A DNA stretch of 64,000 nt from Pseudothauera lacus (GTDB lineage Bacteria; Pseudomonadota; Gammaproteobacteria; Burkholderiales; Rhodocyclaceae). The notes below the pieces were generated by a model. That model did no database searches. It had not been told where the DNA came from and was given only the letters and a program-made list of their open reading frames with translations. The translations under genes were made by a program, and so were the position numbers. The stretch lies in assembly GCF_003034845.1 (NCBI RefSeq), contig NZ_PZKC01000001.1, positions 186,001 through 250,000 on the forward strand, read 5' to 3'. Below, piece by piece: positions 43,760 to 54,484 of the stretch. The first letter of the stretch is position 1. Each line of letters starts with the position of its first letter.

Positions 43760-44515
43760 TCAATCGACCATGCGCGACAGCTTGCCCGGATCGAACTCAT
43801 CGGCCGGCTTCATCTCACCGTCGAGTTTCAGGCCGGCAGCCTCCAGGCGCTCGACCAGCGCATGCAGGCGGCGGTCGGTGTCGACAGCGTGATCGAGCAG
43901 ACCATGCAGGGCCTTCGATACCGGATCATCCATGTCGCGCGTCACCCCGTAGGCGGAGAAGCCCATCTGCTCGGCCTTCTGCTCACGCGCGCTGTCACGC
44001 TCGGAATCGATGATGCGTGCCGGGTTGCCGACCGCCGTGGCGCCCGCCGGCACCGGCTTGACGACCACCGCATTGGAACCGATCTTGGCTCCCTCGCCGA
44101 CCGTGAAGCCGCCCAGCACCTTGGCGCCCGCCCCCACCACCACGCCGCGCTCCAGCGTCGGGTGGCGTTTGGTGCCGCGGTACAGCGAGGTGCCACCAAG
44201 GGTGACGGCCTGGTAGATGGTGCAGTCGTCGCCGATCACCGCCGTCTCGCCGATCACCACGCCCATGCCGTGATCGATGAACACCCGCCGTCCGATCACG
44301 GCGCCGGGATGGATCTCGATGCCGGTAAGGAAACGGCCGATGTGGCTGACGAAGCGCCCCACCCAGAACAGCCGTCGATTCCACGCCGCATGGGCGATGC
44401 GGTGAAAAATCAGCGCATGCACGCCGGGGTAGCAGGTCAGCACTTCCCATGTCGAACGCGCGGCCGGATCGCGCTCGCGAACACTGGCCAGGTCTTCACG
44501 CAGATGCTTGAACAT
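43760..44515 (-). CDS. cysE: Serine O-acetyltransferase
   Basis: 251-aa hexapeptide acyltransferase of the short (EpsC-like) CysE class. It starts [20 protein letters not shown]. Its left-handed beta helix has [39 protein letters not shown] and [20 protein letters not shown]. It makes O-acetylserine, the cysteine precursor. It lies just upstream of the isc promoter on the same strand, so cysteine supply and desulfuration are neighbours. Confidence 0.93.
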   Translation of the reverse strand: MFKHLREDLASVRERDPAARSTWEVLTCYPGVHALIFHRIAHAAWNRRLFWVGRFVSHIGRFLTGIEIHPGAVIGRRVFIDHGMGVVIGETAVIGDDCTIYQAVTLGGTSLYRGTKRHPTLERGVVVGAGAKVLGGFTVGEGAKIGSNAVVVKPVPAGATAVGNPARIIDSERDSAREQKAEQMGFSAYGVTRDMDDPVSKALHGLLDHAVDTDRRLHALVERLEAAGLKLDGEMKPADEFDPGKLSRMVD

Positions 44516-44561
44516 GGGTACTGCTCTCCAGAAACGGACTGCCGGTCTATTTCCGACTATT

Positions 44562-45290
44562 TTAATCGACTTTGCGCTCGACGCTAGTGAGCAAACCGCG
44601 CAGGATGCTCACTTCCTCGCGCTCCAGGCGCGCCCGCCCGAACAGGCGGCGCAGGCGCGGCAGCAGGCGCTTGGGATTGGCCGGATCGTGAAAGCCGCTC
44701 TGCGTGCTGACCCGTTCCAGATGCGCGAAGAAGCCTTCGACCTCGTCGTGAGTGGCCGGCGCGGGCAGCGGATCGGCCGGTGGTTGCGGTGCCAGCGCCG
44801 CCATGCGCAGTTCGTAGCACAGCAGTTGCACCGCGGCACCGAGGTTCAGCGAGGAGTACTCGGGGTTAGCTGGAATGCTTACCGGCATCCCGCACAAGGC
44901 CACTTCCTCGTTGGTGAGGCCGCTGGTCTCGTTGCCGAACACCAGCGCCACCTCGCCCGCTGCGCAGTGACGCAGCAACTCGGTGGCGGCCTCACGGGCA
45001 TGCATGCGCGGCAAGGACAGCTCGCGGCGGCGTGCGGTGAGCGCAGCAGCCAGGACGGTGCCGGCCAGCGCATCTTCCAGGCGCGGCACCACCTGCGCGG
45101 CGTCGAGGATGTCGATGGCGCCGGAGGCCCGCGCCCACGCCTCGCGGCTGGGATGCTCCTGCGGCGCCACCAGCCAGAGCTTGCTCAGGCCCATGGTCTT
45201 CATCGCCCGCGCCGCGGCGCCGATGTTGCCCGGGTGCGAAGTGCGGGAAAGTACGATGCGGATACGGTCAAGCGCTGCGGCGCCGTTCAT
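44562..45290 (-). CDS. trmJ: tRNA (cytidine/uridine-2'-O-)-methyltransferase TrmJ
   Basis: 242-aa SPOUT methyltransferase. It opens [20 protein letters not shown]. The knot region is [20 protein letters not shown] and [20 protein letters not shown], as in TrmJ, which methylates position 32 of tRNAs. The ATG at 45290 is chosen over an upstream TTG. It is divergent from suhB. Confidence 0.9.
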   Translation of the reverse strand: MNGAAALDRIRIVLSRTSHPGNIGAAARAMKTMGLSKLWLVAPQEHPSREAWARASGAIDILDAAQVVPRLEDALAGTVLAAALTARRRELSLPRMHAREAATELLRHCAAGEVALVFGNETSGLTNEEVALCGMPVSIPANPEYSSLNLGAAVQLLCYELRMAALAPQPPADPLPAPATHDEVEGFFAHLERVSTQSGFHDPANPKRLLPRLRRLFGRARLEREEVSILRGLLTSVERKVD

Positions 45291-45368
45291 ATTAAAATTC
45301 AACGTTTTTAGTTTTCATTCCAGCGGAAGCCGTCGCCAGCGACCGCTTCCCTCAAGAGACCGACGCGC

Positions 45369-46175
45369 ATGCACCCCACCCTGAACATCGCCGTGAAGGC
45401 CGCCCGCCGGGCCGCCAGCATCATCAACCGCGCATCCGTGGATGTCGATCTGCTGAAGGTTCACGCCAAGTCGCCCAACGACTTCGTCACCGAAATCGAC
45501 CGTGCCGCGGAAGCCGCCATCATCGAGGTGCTGCGCGAGGCCTACCCGGAGCACGGCATTCTAGCAGAGGAGTCCGGCGAGTCCGGCGACACCGCCAACT
45601 GCGAATACCAGTGGATCATCGACCCCCTCGACGGCACCACCAACTTCATCCACGGTTTCCCGCAGTACGCCGTCTCCATTGCCCTGGCGAAGAACGGCGT
45701 GCTCGAACAGGCGGTGGTCTACGACCCCACCCGCAACGAGCTGTTCACCGCCTCCAAGGGGCGTGGCGCCTTCCTCAACGACCGCCGCATCCGCGTCTCC
45801 AAGCGCATCCGTCTCAACGAATCGCTGATCGGCACCGGCTTCCCCTTCCGTCAGTTCGACCACGTCGACGCCTATCTGGCGATGTTCAGGGAGCTCACCC
45901 AGAAGACCGCCGGCATCCGTCGTCCCGGCTCCGCCGCCCTCGACCTCGCCTGGCTGGCCTGCGGGCGCATCGACGGCTTCTGGGAAATGGGCCTGTCGCC
46001 GTGGGACATGGCTGCCGGCGTGCTGCTGATCCAGGAAGCTGGCGGGCTGGTCTCCGACCTCGCCGGCGAGAGTGACTACATGACCACCGGCAACGTCGTC
46101 GCCGGCACCCCGAAGATCTTCACCCAACTGCTGCCCATCATCCAGGCCTGGCGGCCGGCCACGCTGCAGGCCTGA
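45369..46175 (+). CDS. suhB: Inositol-1-monophosphatase (SuhB)
   Basis: 268-aa lithium-sensitive phosphatase. Metal/substrate motifs are [42 protein letters not shown] and [18 protein letters not shown]. SuhB also takes part in rRNA antitermination in enterobacteria. It lies 11 bp before mutS on the same strand. Confidence 0.93.
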   Translation: MHPTLNIAVKAARRAASIINRASVDVDLLKVHAKSPNDFVTEIDRAAEAAIIEVLREAYPEHGILAEESGESGDTANCEYQWIIDPLDGTTNFIHGFPQYAVSIALAKNGVLEQAVVYDPTRNELFTASKGRGAFLNDRRIRVSKRIRLNESLIGTGFPFRQFDHVDAYLAMFRELTQKTAGIRRPGSAALDLAWLACGRIDGFWEMGLSPWDMAAGVLLIQEAGGLVSDLAGESDYMTTGNVVAGTPKIFTQLLPIIQAWRPATLQA

Positions 46176-46186
46176 GCTGGCGAAGG

Positions 46187-48781
46187 ATGAACGCACCCTT
46201 CCCGGCGAACATGGACGAGGCCCAATTCCAGCAGCACACCCCCATGATGCAGCAGTACCTGCGCCTCAAGGCGCAGCACCCGGACACGCTGCTGTTCTAC
46301 CGCATGGGTGACTTCTACGAGCTGTTCTTCGAAGATGCCGAGAAGGCCGCGCGCCTGCTCGACATCACGCTGACCACGCGCGGGCAGTCGGCCGGCACGC
46401 CGATCAAGATGGCCGGGGTGCCCTTCCATGCCGTCGAGCAGTACCTGGCGCGCCTGGTGAAGCTGGGCGAATCGGTGGTGATTGCCGAGCAGGTGGGCGA
46501 ACCGGGTGCGACCAAGGGGCCGATGGAGCGTGCGGTGAGCCGCATCGTCACCCCCGGCACGCTCACCGACGCGGCGCTGCTGGACGACCGCAGCGATTCG
46601 CTGCTGATGGCGGTGAATCTGCACCGCGGCACCCTGGGCCTGGCCTGGCTGAACCTGGCCAACGGCGACCTGCGCATCATGCAGTGCCCCAGCGAAGCGC
46701 TGCAGACCCAGTTCGAGCGCCTGCGCCCGGCCGAGGTGCTGGCGCCCGATGGCCTTGCCCTGCCCTTGCTGCAGCAGCTCGCCCCGGTGCTGCGCAAGCT
46801 GGCGGACTGGCAGTTCGACGGCGAAACCGGCGAACGCCTGCTGACTGGCCATTTCGGCACCCGCGACCTGGTCGGATTCGGCGTCGAGGAGATGCCGGTG
46901 GCGCTGGGCGCGGCCGCGGCACTGTTCGACTACGCCAAGGCCACCCAGCGCCAGAGCCTGGAGCACGTCACCGGCCTGCGCGTGGAGCGCGAAACCGAGT
47001 ACCTGCGCCTGGACGCGGCCACCCGGCGCAATCTGGAGATCACCGAGACGCTGCGCGGCGAACCCGCCCCCACCCTGCTCTCGCTGCTCGACCACTGCGC
47101 CACCAGCATGGGCTCGCGCTGGCTGCGCCACGCCCTGCACCACCCGCTGCGCGACCGCTTCGAGGCGGCCCGCCGCCACGGCGCCATCGCCGAACTGCTC
47201 GGTGAAGGCGACGGCCGCGTGCTCGGCAGCCTGCGCAGCGCGCTGCGCGGCATTGCCGACGTAGACCGCATCACTGCCCGCGTGGCGCTGCGTTCGGCCC
47301 GCCCGCGCGATCTCGCCGCGCTGCGCGACAGCCTCGCCCGCCTGCCGGAACTGCACGGCGCGCTCGGTACGCCGGCCGATGAACTGCTCGGCACGCTGCG
47401 TGCACAGCTCGACATCCCGGTCGACCTCCTCGATCTGCTGATCCGCGCGGTGGCGCCCGAGCCGGCTGCGGCCTTGCGCGACGGCGGCGTAATCGCCCCC
47501 GGCTTCGACGCCGAACTCGACGAGCTGCGCGGCATCCAGACCAATTGCGGCGAGTTCCTGATGGCGCTGGAAGCGCGCGAGCGCGAGCGCAGCGGCATCG
47601 CCAACCTGAAGGTCGAGTTCAACAAGGTGCATGGCTTCTACATCGAAGTGAGCCGTGCCAACGCCGAAAAGGTGCCGGACGACTACCGCCGCCGCCAGAC
47701 GCTGAAGAACGCCGAGCGCTACATCACGCCCGAGCTGAAGGCCTTCGAGGACAAGGCGCTGTCCGCGCAGGAGCGCGCGCTGGCGCGCGAGAAGCTGCTC
47801 TACGACGAGCTGCTGGAGACGCTCGCCGCGCAGATCCCGGCGCTGCAGCGCATCGCCCGCGCGCTGGCGCTGCTCGACGGCCTGGGCGCGCTGGGCGAAG
47901 CGGCGCTGCGCTACGGCTACGTGCAGCCTGTGTTCTCCGACCACCCCGGGCTGGAAATCGCCGGCGGACGCCATCCGGTGGTCGAGCGCCAAGTGGAGAA
48001 CTTCATCGCCAACGACTGCGTGCTGGCCCCCACCCGCCGCATGCTGATGATCACCGGCCCCAACATGGGTGGTAAATCCACCTTCATGCGCCAGGTGGCG
48101 CTGATCTGCCTGCTCGCCCACGTGGGCAGCTTCGTGCCGGCTGCTGCGGCGCGCATCGGCCCGCTGGACGGCATCTTCACCCGCATCGGCGCCTCCGACG
48201 ACCTCGCCTCCGGGCGCTCCACCTTCATGGTGGAGATGACCGAAGCCTCGGCCATCCTGCATGGCGCCACCGAACACAGTCTGGTGCTGATGGACGAAAT
48301 CGGCCGCGGCACCTCGACCTTCGACGGTCTCGCGCTGGCCTTCGCCATTGCCCGCCAGTTGCTGGAAAAGAACCGCTGCCTGACGCTGTTTTCCACCCAC
48401 TACTTCGAACTCACGCGGCTCAACACTGACTACCCGGAGTGCGCCAACGTGCACCTGGACGCGGTCGAGCACGCCCACCGCATCGTCTTCCTGCACGCGC
48501 TGGAAGAAGGCCCGGCGAGTCAGAGCTACGGCATCGAGGTGGCCGCGCTGGCCGGCATTCCCGCGGCGGTGATCCGCGATGCCAAGCGCCGCCTGCGCGC
48601 GCTGGAGAACCGCGAGATCACCGCCGGGCCGCAGGCCGACCTGTTCGCCAGCCTGCCGGACACCGACCCGGAACCGCCTTCCCACCCGGTGCTCACCGAA
48701 CTGGCGGACATCGACCCCGATGCCCTCAGCCCGCGCGAGGCGCTGGAACGCCTGTACCAGCTGAAGAGGCTGGCCTCGTGA
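46187..48781 (+). CDS. mutS: DNA mismatch repair protein MutS
   Basis: 864-aa MutS. The N-terminal mismatch-binding [19 protein letters not shown] carries the Phe-x-Glu pair. A clamp and lever region follows, then Walker [21 protein letters not shown] (about 623-642), Walker [21 protein letters not shown] and the [10 protein letters not shown] motif. It starts mismatch repair with MutL, which is not in the window. Its stop overlaps the next gene as GTGA. Confidence 0.97.
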   Translation: MNAPFPANMDEAQFQQHTPMMQQYLRLKAQHPDTLLFYRMGDFYELFFEDAEKAARLLDITLTTRGQSAGTPIKMAGVPFHAVEQYLARLVKLGESVVIAEQVGEPGATKGPMERAVSRIVTPGTLTDAALLDDRSDSLLMAVNLHRGTLGLAWLNLANGDLRIMQCPSEALQTQFERLRPAEVLAPDGLALPLLQQLAPVLRKLADWQFDGETGERLLTGHFGTRDLVGFGVEEMPVALGAAAALFDYAKATQRQSLEHVTGLRVERETEYLRLDAATRRNLEITETLRGEPAPTLLSLLDHCATSMGSRWLRHALHHPLRDRFEAARRHGAIAELLGEGDGRVLGSLRSALRGIADVDRITARVALRSARPRDLAALRDSLARLPELHGALGTPADELLGTLRAQLDIPVDLLDLLIRAVAPEPAAALRDGGVIAPGFDAELDELRGIQTNCGEFLMALEARERERSGIANLKVEFNKVHGFYIEVSRANAEKVPDDYRRRQTLKNAERYITPELKAFEDKALSAQERALAREKLLYDELLETLAAQIPALQRIARALALLDGLGALGEAALRYGYVQPVFSDHPGLEIAGGRHPVVERQVENFIANDCVLAPTRRMLMITGPNMGGKSTFMRQVALICLLAHVGSFVPAAAARIGPLDGIFTRIGASDDLASGRSTFMVEMTEASAILHGATEHSLVLMDEIGRGTSTFDGLALAFAIARQLLEKNRCLTLFSTHYFELTRLNTDYPECANVHLDAVEHAHRIVFLHALEEGPASQSYGIEVAALAGIPAAVIRDAKRRLRALENREITAGPQADLFASLPDTDPEPPSHPVLTELADIDPDALSPREALERLYQLKRLAS

Positions 48782-49533
48782 GCACGCCCATCGACATCAG
48801 CGAAGAGGCCGGCGTGCGCTACCTGCACTTCGGCTCCGAGTGGATCCAGGGCGCGATGCGCATCCGCAAGCCCAATGCGCTGGAGCTGGCCTACACCCGC
48901 GAGATGATGGCCGGCCTGCTGCTGCGCGATGCCGACATCTGGCCGAAGACCGCATTGGTGATCGGCCTGGGTGCCGCCTCGGTGACCAAGTTCCTCTACC
49001 ACCACTGCCCGCAGCTGCGCATCCAGGTGGTGGAGATCGAGCCGCGCGTGGTCGCCGCCGCGCACCAGTTCTTCCGCCTGCCGGACGAAGACGCGCGGCT
49101 CGCCATCCACATCGGCTGTGGCGCGGATTACGTGCTGAACACGCAACGCCGCTTCGACTACATCCTCGTCGATGGCTATGACCGCAACGCCCGCGCCGGT
49201 GTGCTCGACACCCTGCCCTTCTACCAGGCGGTGCGCAGCCGCCTGTCCGACACGGGGCTGATGGCGGTCAACCTGTTCGGCCGCTCGCGCGGCTTTCGCG
49301 CCAGCCTGGAGCGCATCATCACGGCTTTCGAGGACCGCGCGCTGGCTTTTCCGTCCTGCGACAGTGGCAACGTCGTGGCCTTCGGCGCGGGCGGCGATGC
49401 GCTCAGCCTCAGCCTCGCGGAGATGCGGGAACGCGCGCACGCCTTGAAGGATCGAACCGGCATCGACCTGCTGCCCACGGTCAGCCGCCTCGAAGAGGCC
49501 GGCAGCCTGCCCGGCGGCAAACTGCTGCTGTAA
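48778..49533 (+). CDS. Spermidine-synthase-like methyltransferase-fold protein
   Basis: 251-aa Rossmann-fold protein of the spermine/spermidine synthase superfamily. The binding loop is [20 protein letters not shown] (about 59-78), and the acidic [16 protein letters not shown] and [15 protein letters not shown] follow. It is shorter than SpeE and lacks a clear putrescine-binding gate, so aminopropyl transfer is doubtful; the substrate is unknown. The GTG start (48778) overlaps the mutS stop. Confidence 0.72.
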   Translation: MSTPIDISEEAGVRYLHFGSEWIQGAMRIRKPNALELAYTREMMAGLLLRDADIWPKTALVIGLGAASVTKFLYHHCPQLRIQVVEIEPRVVAAAHQFFRLPDEDARLAIHIGCGADYVLNTQRRFDYILVDGYDRNARAGVLDTLPFYQAVRSRLSDTGLMAVNLFGRSRGFRASLERIITAFEDRALAFPSCDSGNVVAFGAGGDALSLSLAEMRERAHALKDRTGIDLLPTVSRLEEAGSLPGGKLLL

Positions 49534-49548
49534 AGCGTCGCCCGCGCC

Positions 49549-49588
49549 TTTCCCGCCCCGCCACCCGCAGCACGGATGGGGCGGGAAA
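49549..49588 (+). terminator. Stem-loop after the spermidine-synthase-like gene
   Basis: TTTCCCGCCCC (49549-49559) pairs with GGGGCGGGAAA (49578-49588), an 11-bp stem with an 18-nt loop. The long loop and absence of a U-run make it a weak terminator candidate. Confidence 0.45.
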
Positions 49589-49682
49589 AGCGGGCCAGGA
49601 CTGGGCCAGCGGCCAACAGACTTGTATCATTCCCCCCGTTGCAGCCACGCACTGCCCGCGCGTGGCCCAGAGGAGCACGAAC

Positions 49683-49904
49683 ATGACCATCTACCTGCTG
49701 ACTTTCATCATCGTTGCCCTGCTCATCGTCGCCATGGCGGTGGGCGTCATGGTCGGGCGCAAACCCATTGCCGGCAGCTGTGGCGGCCTGGGCAAGCTGG
49801 GCCTGGAATGCGAGATGGGCTGTGAGAATCCGTGCGAGAAGCGTCTGGCACGCCAGAAGGCGGCCGAAGAGGCCCGCCTCGCAGCGGAAGCCACCAAACA
49901 ATAA
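49683..49904 (+). CDS. NqrM-like (DUF539) small membrane protein
   Basis: 73-aa protein with one N-terminal transmembrane helix (IYLLTFIIVALLIVAMAVGV), then GRKPIAGSCGGLGKLGLECE and a GCENPCEKR cysteine cluster. This is the (Na+)-NQR maturation factor NqrM/DUF539 pattern; NqrM delivers iron to the Nqr complex. No nqr gene is in the window. The start ATG 49683 follows a GAGGAGC Shine-Dalgarno. It lies 15 bp before the CBS protein gene. Confidence 0.8.
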   Translation: MTIYLLTFIIVALLIVAMAVGVMVGRKPIAGSCGGLGKLGLECEMGCENPCEKRLARQKAAEEARLAAEATKQ

Positions 49905-49919
49905 GAGGGAGGAACACGC

Positions 49920-50318
49920 ATGCTGCAGTCGATGCAAGTCAAGGATTACATGATCGGCGATCATCTCGCCTTCCGGCCCGACACCAACGTGCTCGACGCC
50001 ATTCATCAGCTGCTGCAGCACCACCTCAGCGGTGCCCCGGTCACCGACGAGAGCGGCCGCCTGGTCGGCTTCCTGTCCGAAAAGGACTGTCTGAAGATCG
50101 CCGTCAATGCTTCCTACTTCGACGGCCGTGGCGGCATGGTGCAGGACTTCATGGCCCGCGAGGTGGTTTCCCTGAGCGCCGAGGCGAATCTCGTCGACGC
50201 CATCGAGATCTTCATCTCCAAGCCCTACCGCTGTCTGCCGGTGGTCGACGACGAGCGCGTCGTCGGCCAGATCGCCCGCCGCGACGTCCTGCGGGCGATG
50301 GAAAAGCTGCGCCGCTGA
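49920..50318 (+). CDS. Two-CBS-domain protein
   Basis: 132-aa protein made of a tandem CBS pair. The first runs VKDYMIGDHLAFRPDTNVLD through GRLVGFLSEKDCLK. The second runs VQDFMAREVVSLSAEANLVD through ERVVGQIARRDVLRAM. CBS pairs bind adenine nucleotides and act as energy or ligand sensors. No catalytic domain is attached and the partner is not evident. It is followed at once by a hairpin. Confidence 0.87.
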   Translation: MLQSMQVKDYMIGDHLAFRPDTNVLDAIHQLLQHHLSGAPVTDESGRLVGFLSEKDCLKIAVNASYFDGRGGMVQDFMAREVVSLSAEANLVDAIEIFISKPYRCLPVVDDERVVGQIARRDVLRAMEKLRR

Positions 50319-50343
50319 AGCCCTGCGGGCCCGCGCAGGGCTT
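50318..50343 (+). terminator. Hairpin after the CBS gene
   Basis: AAGCCCTGCG (50318-50327) pairs with CGCAGGGCTT (50334-50343) over a 6-nt loop; the stem starts in the stop codon. There is no U-run, so terminator strength is uncertain. Confidence 0.5.
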
Positions 50344-50354
50344 CAGCTCCCGAC

Positions 50355-51476
50355 ATGGATGAAGTCGACTGCGTCGTCATCGGCGCCGGTGTCGTCGGTC
50401 TCGCCTGCGCGCGGGCGCTCGCCCTCGATGGCCGCGAGGTACTGCTCATCGAGGCGGCAAACCGCTTCGGCAGCGTCACCTCGAGCCGCAACAGCGAAGT
50501 CATCCACGCCGGCCTGTACTACCCTCACGGTTCGCTGAAGGCGGCATTGTGCGTGCGCGGCCGTCATCTGCTCTACGACTACTGCGCAAGCCGCGGCATT
50601 CCCCACCGGCGCTGCGGCAAATTGCTGGTAGCCACCTCGGCCGCCCAGGAAGACGATCTGGCCGCGCTCGCCCGCCATGCCGCCGGCAACGGCGTCGATG
50701 ACCTGCAGTGGCTGGACGGTGGCCAGGCGCGCGCGCTGGAGCCGGCCCTGCAGTGCACGGCCGCCTTGCTGTCGCCATCGACCGGCATCGTCGACGCCCA
50801 CACCCTGATGCTCAACCTCCTCGGCGATGCCGAAGCCCACGGCGCGGTGCTGGCGCTCAACAGCCCGGTGACGGGTGGCCGCGCGCTTGCCGACGGCGTG
50901 GTCATCGCCACCGGCGGCGCCGAACCGCTGCAGCTGCGCGCACGCACGGTGATCAATGCCGCCGGCCTTGGCGCCCCCGCACTGGCCGCCCGCATCGCCG
51001 GCCTCGACCCCAAGCAGCTGCCCATCGGCCGCTTCGCCAAGGGCAACTACTTCGCCCTCGACACGCGCGCGCCCTTCTCCCGGCTGATCTACCCGCTCCC
51101 CGAGGCTGCCGGCCTCGGCGTGCATCTCACCCTCGACCTGCAAGGGCGTGCACGCTTCGGCCCCGACGTCGAGTGGCTCGACCTGCCGGCGCACTGCAGC
51201 GACTTCGACTATCGCGTCGACCCAGGCCGTGCCGACGCCTTCGAAATCGCCATCCGCCGCTACTGGCCGGCCTTGCCCGCCGGCGCGCTGCACGCGGACT
51301 ATGCCGGCATCCGCCCGAAGATCAACGCCCGCGACGAGGCTGCGGCAGATTTCCGCATCGACGGCGCGGCCGTCCATGGCGTGCCCGGACTGGTGAACCT
51401 GTTCGGTATCGAATCCCCCGGACTCACCGCCGCGCTGGCGATTGCCGAGCAGGTCGCCGCACTGGCACGAAACTGA
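50355..51476 (+). CDS. FAD-dependent oxidoreductase, L-2-hydroxyglutarate oxidase-like
   Basis: 373-aa DAO-fold flavoprotein. The N-terminal dinucleotide motif is [20 protein letters not shown] (about 7-26). [20 protein letters not shown] is the LhgO/L2HGDH-type substrate block, and the C-terminal FAD contact is [17 protein letters not shown] likely L-2-hydroxyacid oxidase feeding the quinone pool; the exact substrate is not proven. It is convergent with dnaQ (10-bp gap). Confidence 0.82.
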   Translation: MDEVDCVVIGAGVVGLACARALALDGREVLLIEAANRFGSVTSSRNSEVIHAGLYYPHGSLKAALCVRGRHLLYDYCASRGIPHRRCGKLLVATSAAQEDDLAALARHAAGNGVDDLQWLDGGQARALEPALQCTAALLSPSTGIVDAHTLMLNLLGDAEAHGAVLALNSPVTGGRALADGVVIATGGAEPLQLRARTVINAAGLGAPALAARIAGLDPKQLPIGRFAKGNYFALDTRAPFSRLIYPLPEAAGLGVHLTLDLQGRARFGPDVEWLDLPAHCSDFDYRVDPGRADAFEIAIRRYWPALPAGALHADYAGIRPKINARDEAAADFRIDGAAVHGVPGLVNLFGIESPGLTAALAIAEQVAALARN

Positions 51477-51486
51477 ACATCGTCGC

Positions 51487-52212
51487 TCAGGCGGCCGGCG
51501 CCTCATCCGCGGCCGCCGGCAGCCACAGACAGAGGCCCTTGTTGGCCTTCGCGATGCCCGCCAGCAGGTCGGCATGAGCGGCCTCCTCCGCGGCGCTGGC
51601 ACGCAGCACACGCAGCTCCGGGCGCTCGACAGGAACCAGCTCACCGCCGTGATCGATCGCCGCCTCGACGTCGTCGAGGCCGATCATCAGGCTCTCCTGC
51701 CCGCGGGTCATCGCCAGATAGACCTCGGCGAGGATCTCGGCATCGAGCAGCGCACCGTGCAGGGTGCGGCGGCCGTTGTCGACCTGGTAGCGCTCGCACA
51801 GCGCATCCAGCGAGGCCTTCTTGCCGGGGTTCTGCTCCTTGGCCATCTTCAGGGTATCGACCACCCCGCTGCACAGCACGTCCAGCCGCGCGCGGCCGAG
51901 CAGTGACAGTTCGTGGTTGAGGAAGCCGACGTCAAAGGCGGCGTTGTGGATGACCAGTTCGGCGTCGCGCACGAAGTCCTCGAACTCCACCGCGACATCG
52001 CGGAAGCGCGGTTTGTCGGCGAGGAACTCGGCAGTGATGCCATGCACTGCCTCGGCCTCGGCGTCGATGCCACGCTCGGGGTTGAGGTAGACGTGGTAGT
52101 GGCGACCGGTGAGCGAGCGGTTGAGCAGTTCCACGCAGCCGATCTCGATCACACGATCGCCATTGCGCCAGTCCAGTCCGGTGGTTTCGGTATCGAGAAC
52201 GATCTGTCTCAT
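51487..52212 (-). CDS. dnaQ: DNA polymerase III epsilon subunit (proofreading exonuclease)
   Basis: 241-aa DEDDh exonuclease. ExoI is [20 protein letters not shown], Exo[18 protein letters not shown], and Exo[20 protein letters not shown] with the catalytic His. The C-terminus holds the alpha-subunit-binding tail. It corrects replication errors. Its ATG overlaps the rnhA stop by 4 nt (52209-52212), the conserved rnhA-dnaQ pairing. Confidence 0.94.
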   Translation of the reverse strand: MRQIVLDTETTGLDWRNGDRVIEIGCVELLNRSLTGRHYHVYLNPERGIDAEAEAVHGITAEFLADKPRFRDVAVEFEDFVRDAELVIHNAAFDVGFLNHELSLLGRARLDVLCSGVVDTLKMAKEQNPGKKASLDALCERYQVDNGRRTLHGALLDAEILAEVYLAMTRGQESLMIGLDDVEAAIDHGGELVPVERPELRVLRASAAEEAAHADLLAGIAKANKGLCLWLPAAADEAPAA

Positions 52213-52685
52213 TGCCCTTCCTCAAAACAATCGACGGCACTGCGGGTCCTGCGCACGGCATCGACGCCGCGCCGCGCCAGTGCGTCGGCACGCTCGTTGT
52301 CCACGTGGCCGGCATGGCCGCGCACCCAGATCCAGTCCACGCTGTGCTGGCTGGCGGCCTTGTCGAGCGCCATCCACAGGTCGGCGTTCTTCACCGGCTC
52401 CTTGGCGGCCGTCTTCCAGCCGCGTGCCTTCCAGCCATGTATCCACTCCGAGATGCCCTTCTGCACGTACTGGCTGTCGGTGTGCACACGCGCATGCACG
52501 GGGCGCTTGAGCAGGCCCAGCGCACGGATCACCGCGAGCAGCTCCATGCGGTTGTTGGTGGTCTGCGGCTCACCGCCCCAGATCTCCTTCTCGTGGCTGC
52601 CCGCACGCAGGATCGCCCCCCAGCCGCCGGGGCCGGGATTGCCGCTGCAGGCACCGTCGGTAAAGATATCCACCACTTCGCTCAT
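52209..52685 (-). CDS. rnhA: Ribonuclease HI
   Basis: 158-aa RNase H. Catalytic Asp10 ([16 protein letters not shown]), Glu48 ([10 protein letters not shown]), Asp70 ([12 protein letters not shown]) and a C-terminal Asp ([12 protein letters not shown]) are all present. It removes RNA from hybrids such as primers and R-loops. The start ATG 52685 gives the normal family length. Coupled to dnaQ. Confidence 0.95.
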   Translation of the reverse strand: MSEVVDIFTDGACSGNPGPGGWGAILRAGSHEKEIWGGEPQTTNNRMELLAVIRALGLLKRPVHARVHTDSQYVQKGISEWIHGWKARGWKTAAKEPVKNADLWMALDKAASQHSVDWIWVRGHAGHVDNERADALARRGVDAVRRTRSAVDCFEEGQ

Positions 52686-52752
52686 CGCTCGATCCTGTTC
52701 ATCACTGCCGGGGGCTGAACCATACACCAAAGCCGCACCACCACAAGGCCTG

Positions 52753-52805
52753 GGGCCTGTTCTCATTCGCGCTGGCGGATCGTCATGGCGAATGAGAACA
52801 GGCCC
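52753..52805. repeat. 18-bp perfect inverted repeat with 17-nt spacer, MITE/REP-like or terminator
   Basis: GGGCCTGTTCTCATTCGC (52753-52770) and its exact complement (52788-52805) flank a 17-nt spacer. The right arm ends in the stop codon of the methyltransferase gene (TAG 52807-52805). The stem could act as a transcription end for that gene, though no U-run follows. The clean long arms also resemble dispersed palindromic repeats. Copy number is unknown. Confidence 0.6.
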
Positions 52806-53539
52806 TAAGCCTCGCCGCGGCCACTGCGCGAGGCCGGGCGCTGGGTGACCGGCGCCGCCCGCCGCGCAGACGCGCGCTGATCGCGCCAGTTGGGGGTGAT
52901 CAGGCGCATCCCGTGGGTGCGCTTGACCCCGTGCATCAGGTAGGCCGCACCACACACCGGCCACCAGCGAGCGCCGACGGCTTCGATGCGCAGCCAGCGC
53001 TCCAGCCAGCGCTGGCTGCGCACGGCGGGAACGTAGCAACCGAACATGATGGCCTCGTTCTCCATCCCCAGCAGGGTCATCCAGTCACGCACGCGCAGCG
53101 GCGAAAGATACTGTCCGCGCCACGGAAAGGCACGCCCCTGGCGCGCCAGCAGGCGGCGCAGACCCCACAGGCTGTATGGATTGAACGAACTGACGATGAC
53201 GCTGCCCTCGGGCACCAGCACGCGCTCGACCTCGCGCAGGACCTGGTGGGGGAAGGGCGAGAACTCCAGCACATGGGGCAGTACGACGAGGTCCAGGCTG
53301 GCACTGGCAAACGGCAGCGCCTCGGCACGGTTGATCACCCCAACCTCTCCCAGGCGCCCACTGCGCAGGCGGAAGGGCATGCGGTTGGCACGCAGCAGGT
53401 CGATCTCCGGGAGACCGATCTGGACGGCGTGATAGCCGAAGATGTCGCTCACCGCATGGTCGAAACTGGCCTGTTCCCAGGCCATCAGATGGCGGCCGAG
53501 AGGTGTTTGCAGCCAGTCGGAGAGACTGAGGATTGACAT
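52805..53539 (-). CDS. Class I SAM-dependent methyltransferase
   Basis: 244-aa methyltransferase-fold protein. [20 protein letters not shown] and [20 protein letters not shown] match the second half of a methyltransferase_11 domain. The glycine-rich SAM loop is degenerate here, with [20 protein letters not shown] in its place. The C-terminus is basic. The substrate is unknown. It is divergent from gloB (27-bp gap), a conserved betaproteobacterial pairing, and the stop lies in an inverted repeat. Confidence 0.78.
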   Translation of the reverse strand: MSILSLSDWLQTPLGRHLMAWEQASFDHAVSDIFGYHAVQIGLPEIDLLRANRMPFRLRSGRLGEVGVINRAEALPFASASLDLVVLPHVLEFSPFPHQVLREVERVLVPEGSVIVSSFNPYSLWGLRRLLARQGRAFPWRGQYLSPLRVRDWMTLLGMENEAIMFGCYVPAVRSQRWLERWLRIEAVGARWWPVCGAAYLMHGVKRTHGMRLITPNWRDQRASARRAAPVTQRPASRSGRGEA

Positions 53540-53566
53540 GGGCAGCGCACGCTTCAGAATCCGGGC

Positions 53567-54328
53567 ATGGACATTATCGCCCTTCCCGCCCTGCGCGATA
53601 ACTATATCTGGCTGCTGCGCGCCGGCACCCGTGCGGTGGTGGTGGATCCGGGAGAGGCCGCGGTGGTCGATGCCGCCCTTGCCGCCCACGGCCTGAGCCT
53701 GGCCGCCATCCTGGTCACCCACCACCACGCCGACCACACCGGCGGCATTGCCGCACTGCGCGATCGCCACGGCGCCGCGGTCTACGGCCCGGCGGGCGAG
53801 GCCATCGCCACCGTTGGCCACCCCCGGCACGAGGGCGACTGCGTACGCATCGACGGCTTTGCCGACGGTTTCACGGTGCTGGAGGTGCCGGGGCACACCA
53901 GCGGCCATATCGCCTGGCTGCACGGCAAGGCGCTGTTCTGCGGCGACACGCTGTTCTCGGCCGGCTGTGGACGCCTGCTCGGCGGCAGCGCCGCACAACT
54001 GCACGCCTCGCTGCGCCGTCTTGCCGATCTTCCGGACGATACCGCGATTTACTGCGCCCATGAGTACACGCTGGCCAACCTGGCCTTCGCGCGTGCGGTG
54101 GAAGCGCACAATCCGGCGCGTGACGCCCATGCCGCGCAGTGCGCGCAACGGCGTGCCCACGGCCTGCCCACCCTGCCCTCGCAGATCGCCGTGGAGAAAC
54201 GCATCAACCCCTTCCTGCGCACCTCCGAGGCGGCCGTACGCGCAGCCGTGGCAGCCCACTGCGGACGCACACCGGCGGACGATGCGGAGTGTTTTGCCGA
54301 ACTGCGACGCTGGAAGGACAGCTTCTGA
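53567..54328 (+). CDS. gloB: Hydroxyacylglutathione hydrolase (glyoxalase II)
   Basis: 253-aa MBL-fold hydrolase with THHHADHTGG (about 51-60), EVPGHTSGHIAW, LFCGDTLFSAGCGRLLGGSA and AHEYTLANLAFA, followed by the GloB C-terminal substrate domain (GLPTLPSQIAVEKRINPFLR). It hydrolyses S-lactoylglutathione in methylglyoxal detoxification. The 156-bp stretch after it (54329-54484) is non-coding as far as I can see. Confidence 0.93.
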   Translation: MDIIALPALRDNYIWLLRAGTRAVVVDPGEAAVVDAALAAHGLSLAAILVTHHHADHTGGIAALRDRHGAAVYGPAGEAIATVGHPRHEGDCVRIDGFADGFTVLEVPGHTSGHIAWLHGKALFCGDTLFSAGCGRLLGGSAAQLHASLRRLADLPDDTAIYCAHEYTLANLAFARAVEAHNPARDAHAAQCAQRRAHGLPTLPSQIAVEKRINPFLRTSEAAVRAAVAAHCGRTPADDAECFAELRRWKDSF

Positions 54329-54484
54329 AGATCCGCCCGCTCGGAATGTGTGAAGAAATCGTCGCCAGCGGGTCGATGGCAAGGCGTGCGGCGCACAACA
54401 GCCGAGGCATGTCAGATCGACAGGCGAAGGAGCGCGCACCGCACAACGCTGCCGGCGTCACGCGCAGCAGATTGATGGCACATT

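Noticed and set aside
48778-49533. Calling the gene after mutS speE (spermidine synthase)
   Set aside because: The fold matches, but the protein is short and the polyamine-binding gate is not visible, so a specific symbol is not justified.
52753-52805. Reading the inverted repeat as a plain rho-independent terminator
   Set aside because: There is no U-run on either strand and the 17-nt spacer is long, so it is listed as a repeat with termination as one option.
54329-54484. Gap between gloB and the REC-GGDEF gene, checked for a small gene or RNA
   Set aside because: No start with a Shine-Dalgarno, no conserved peptide and no strong hairpin; nothing can be supported.
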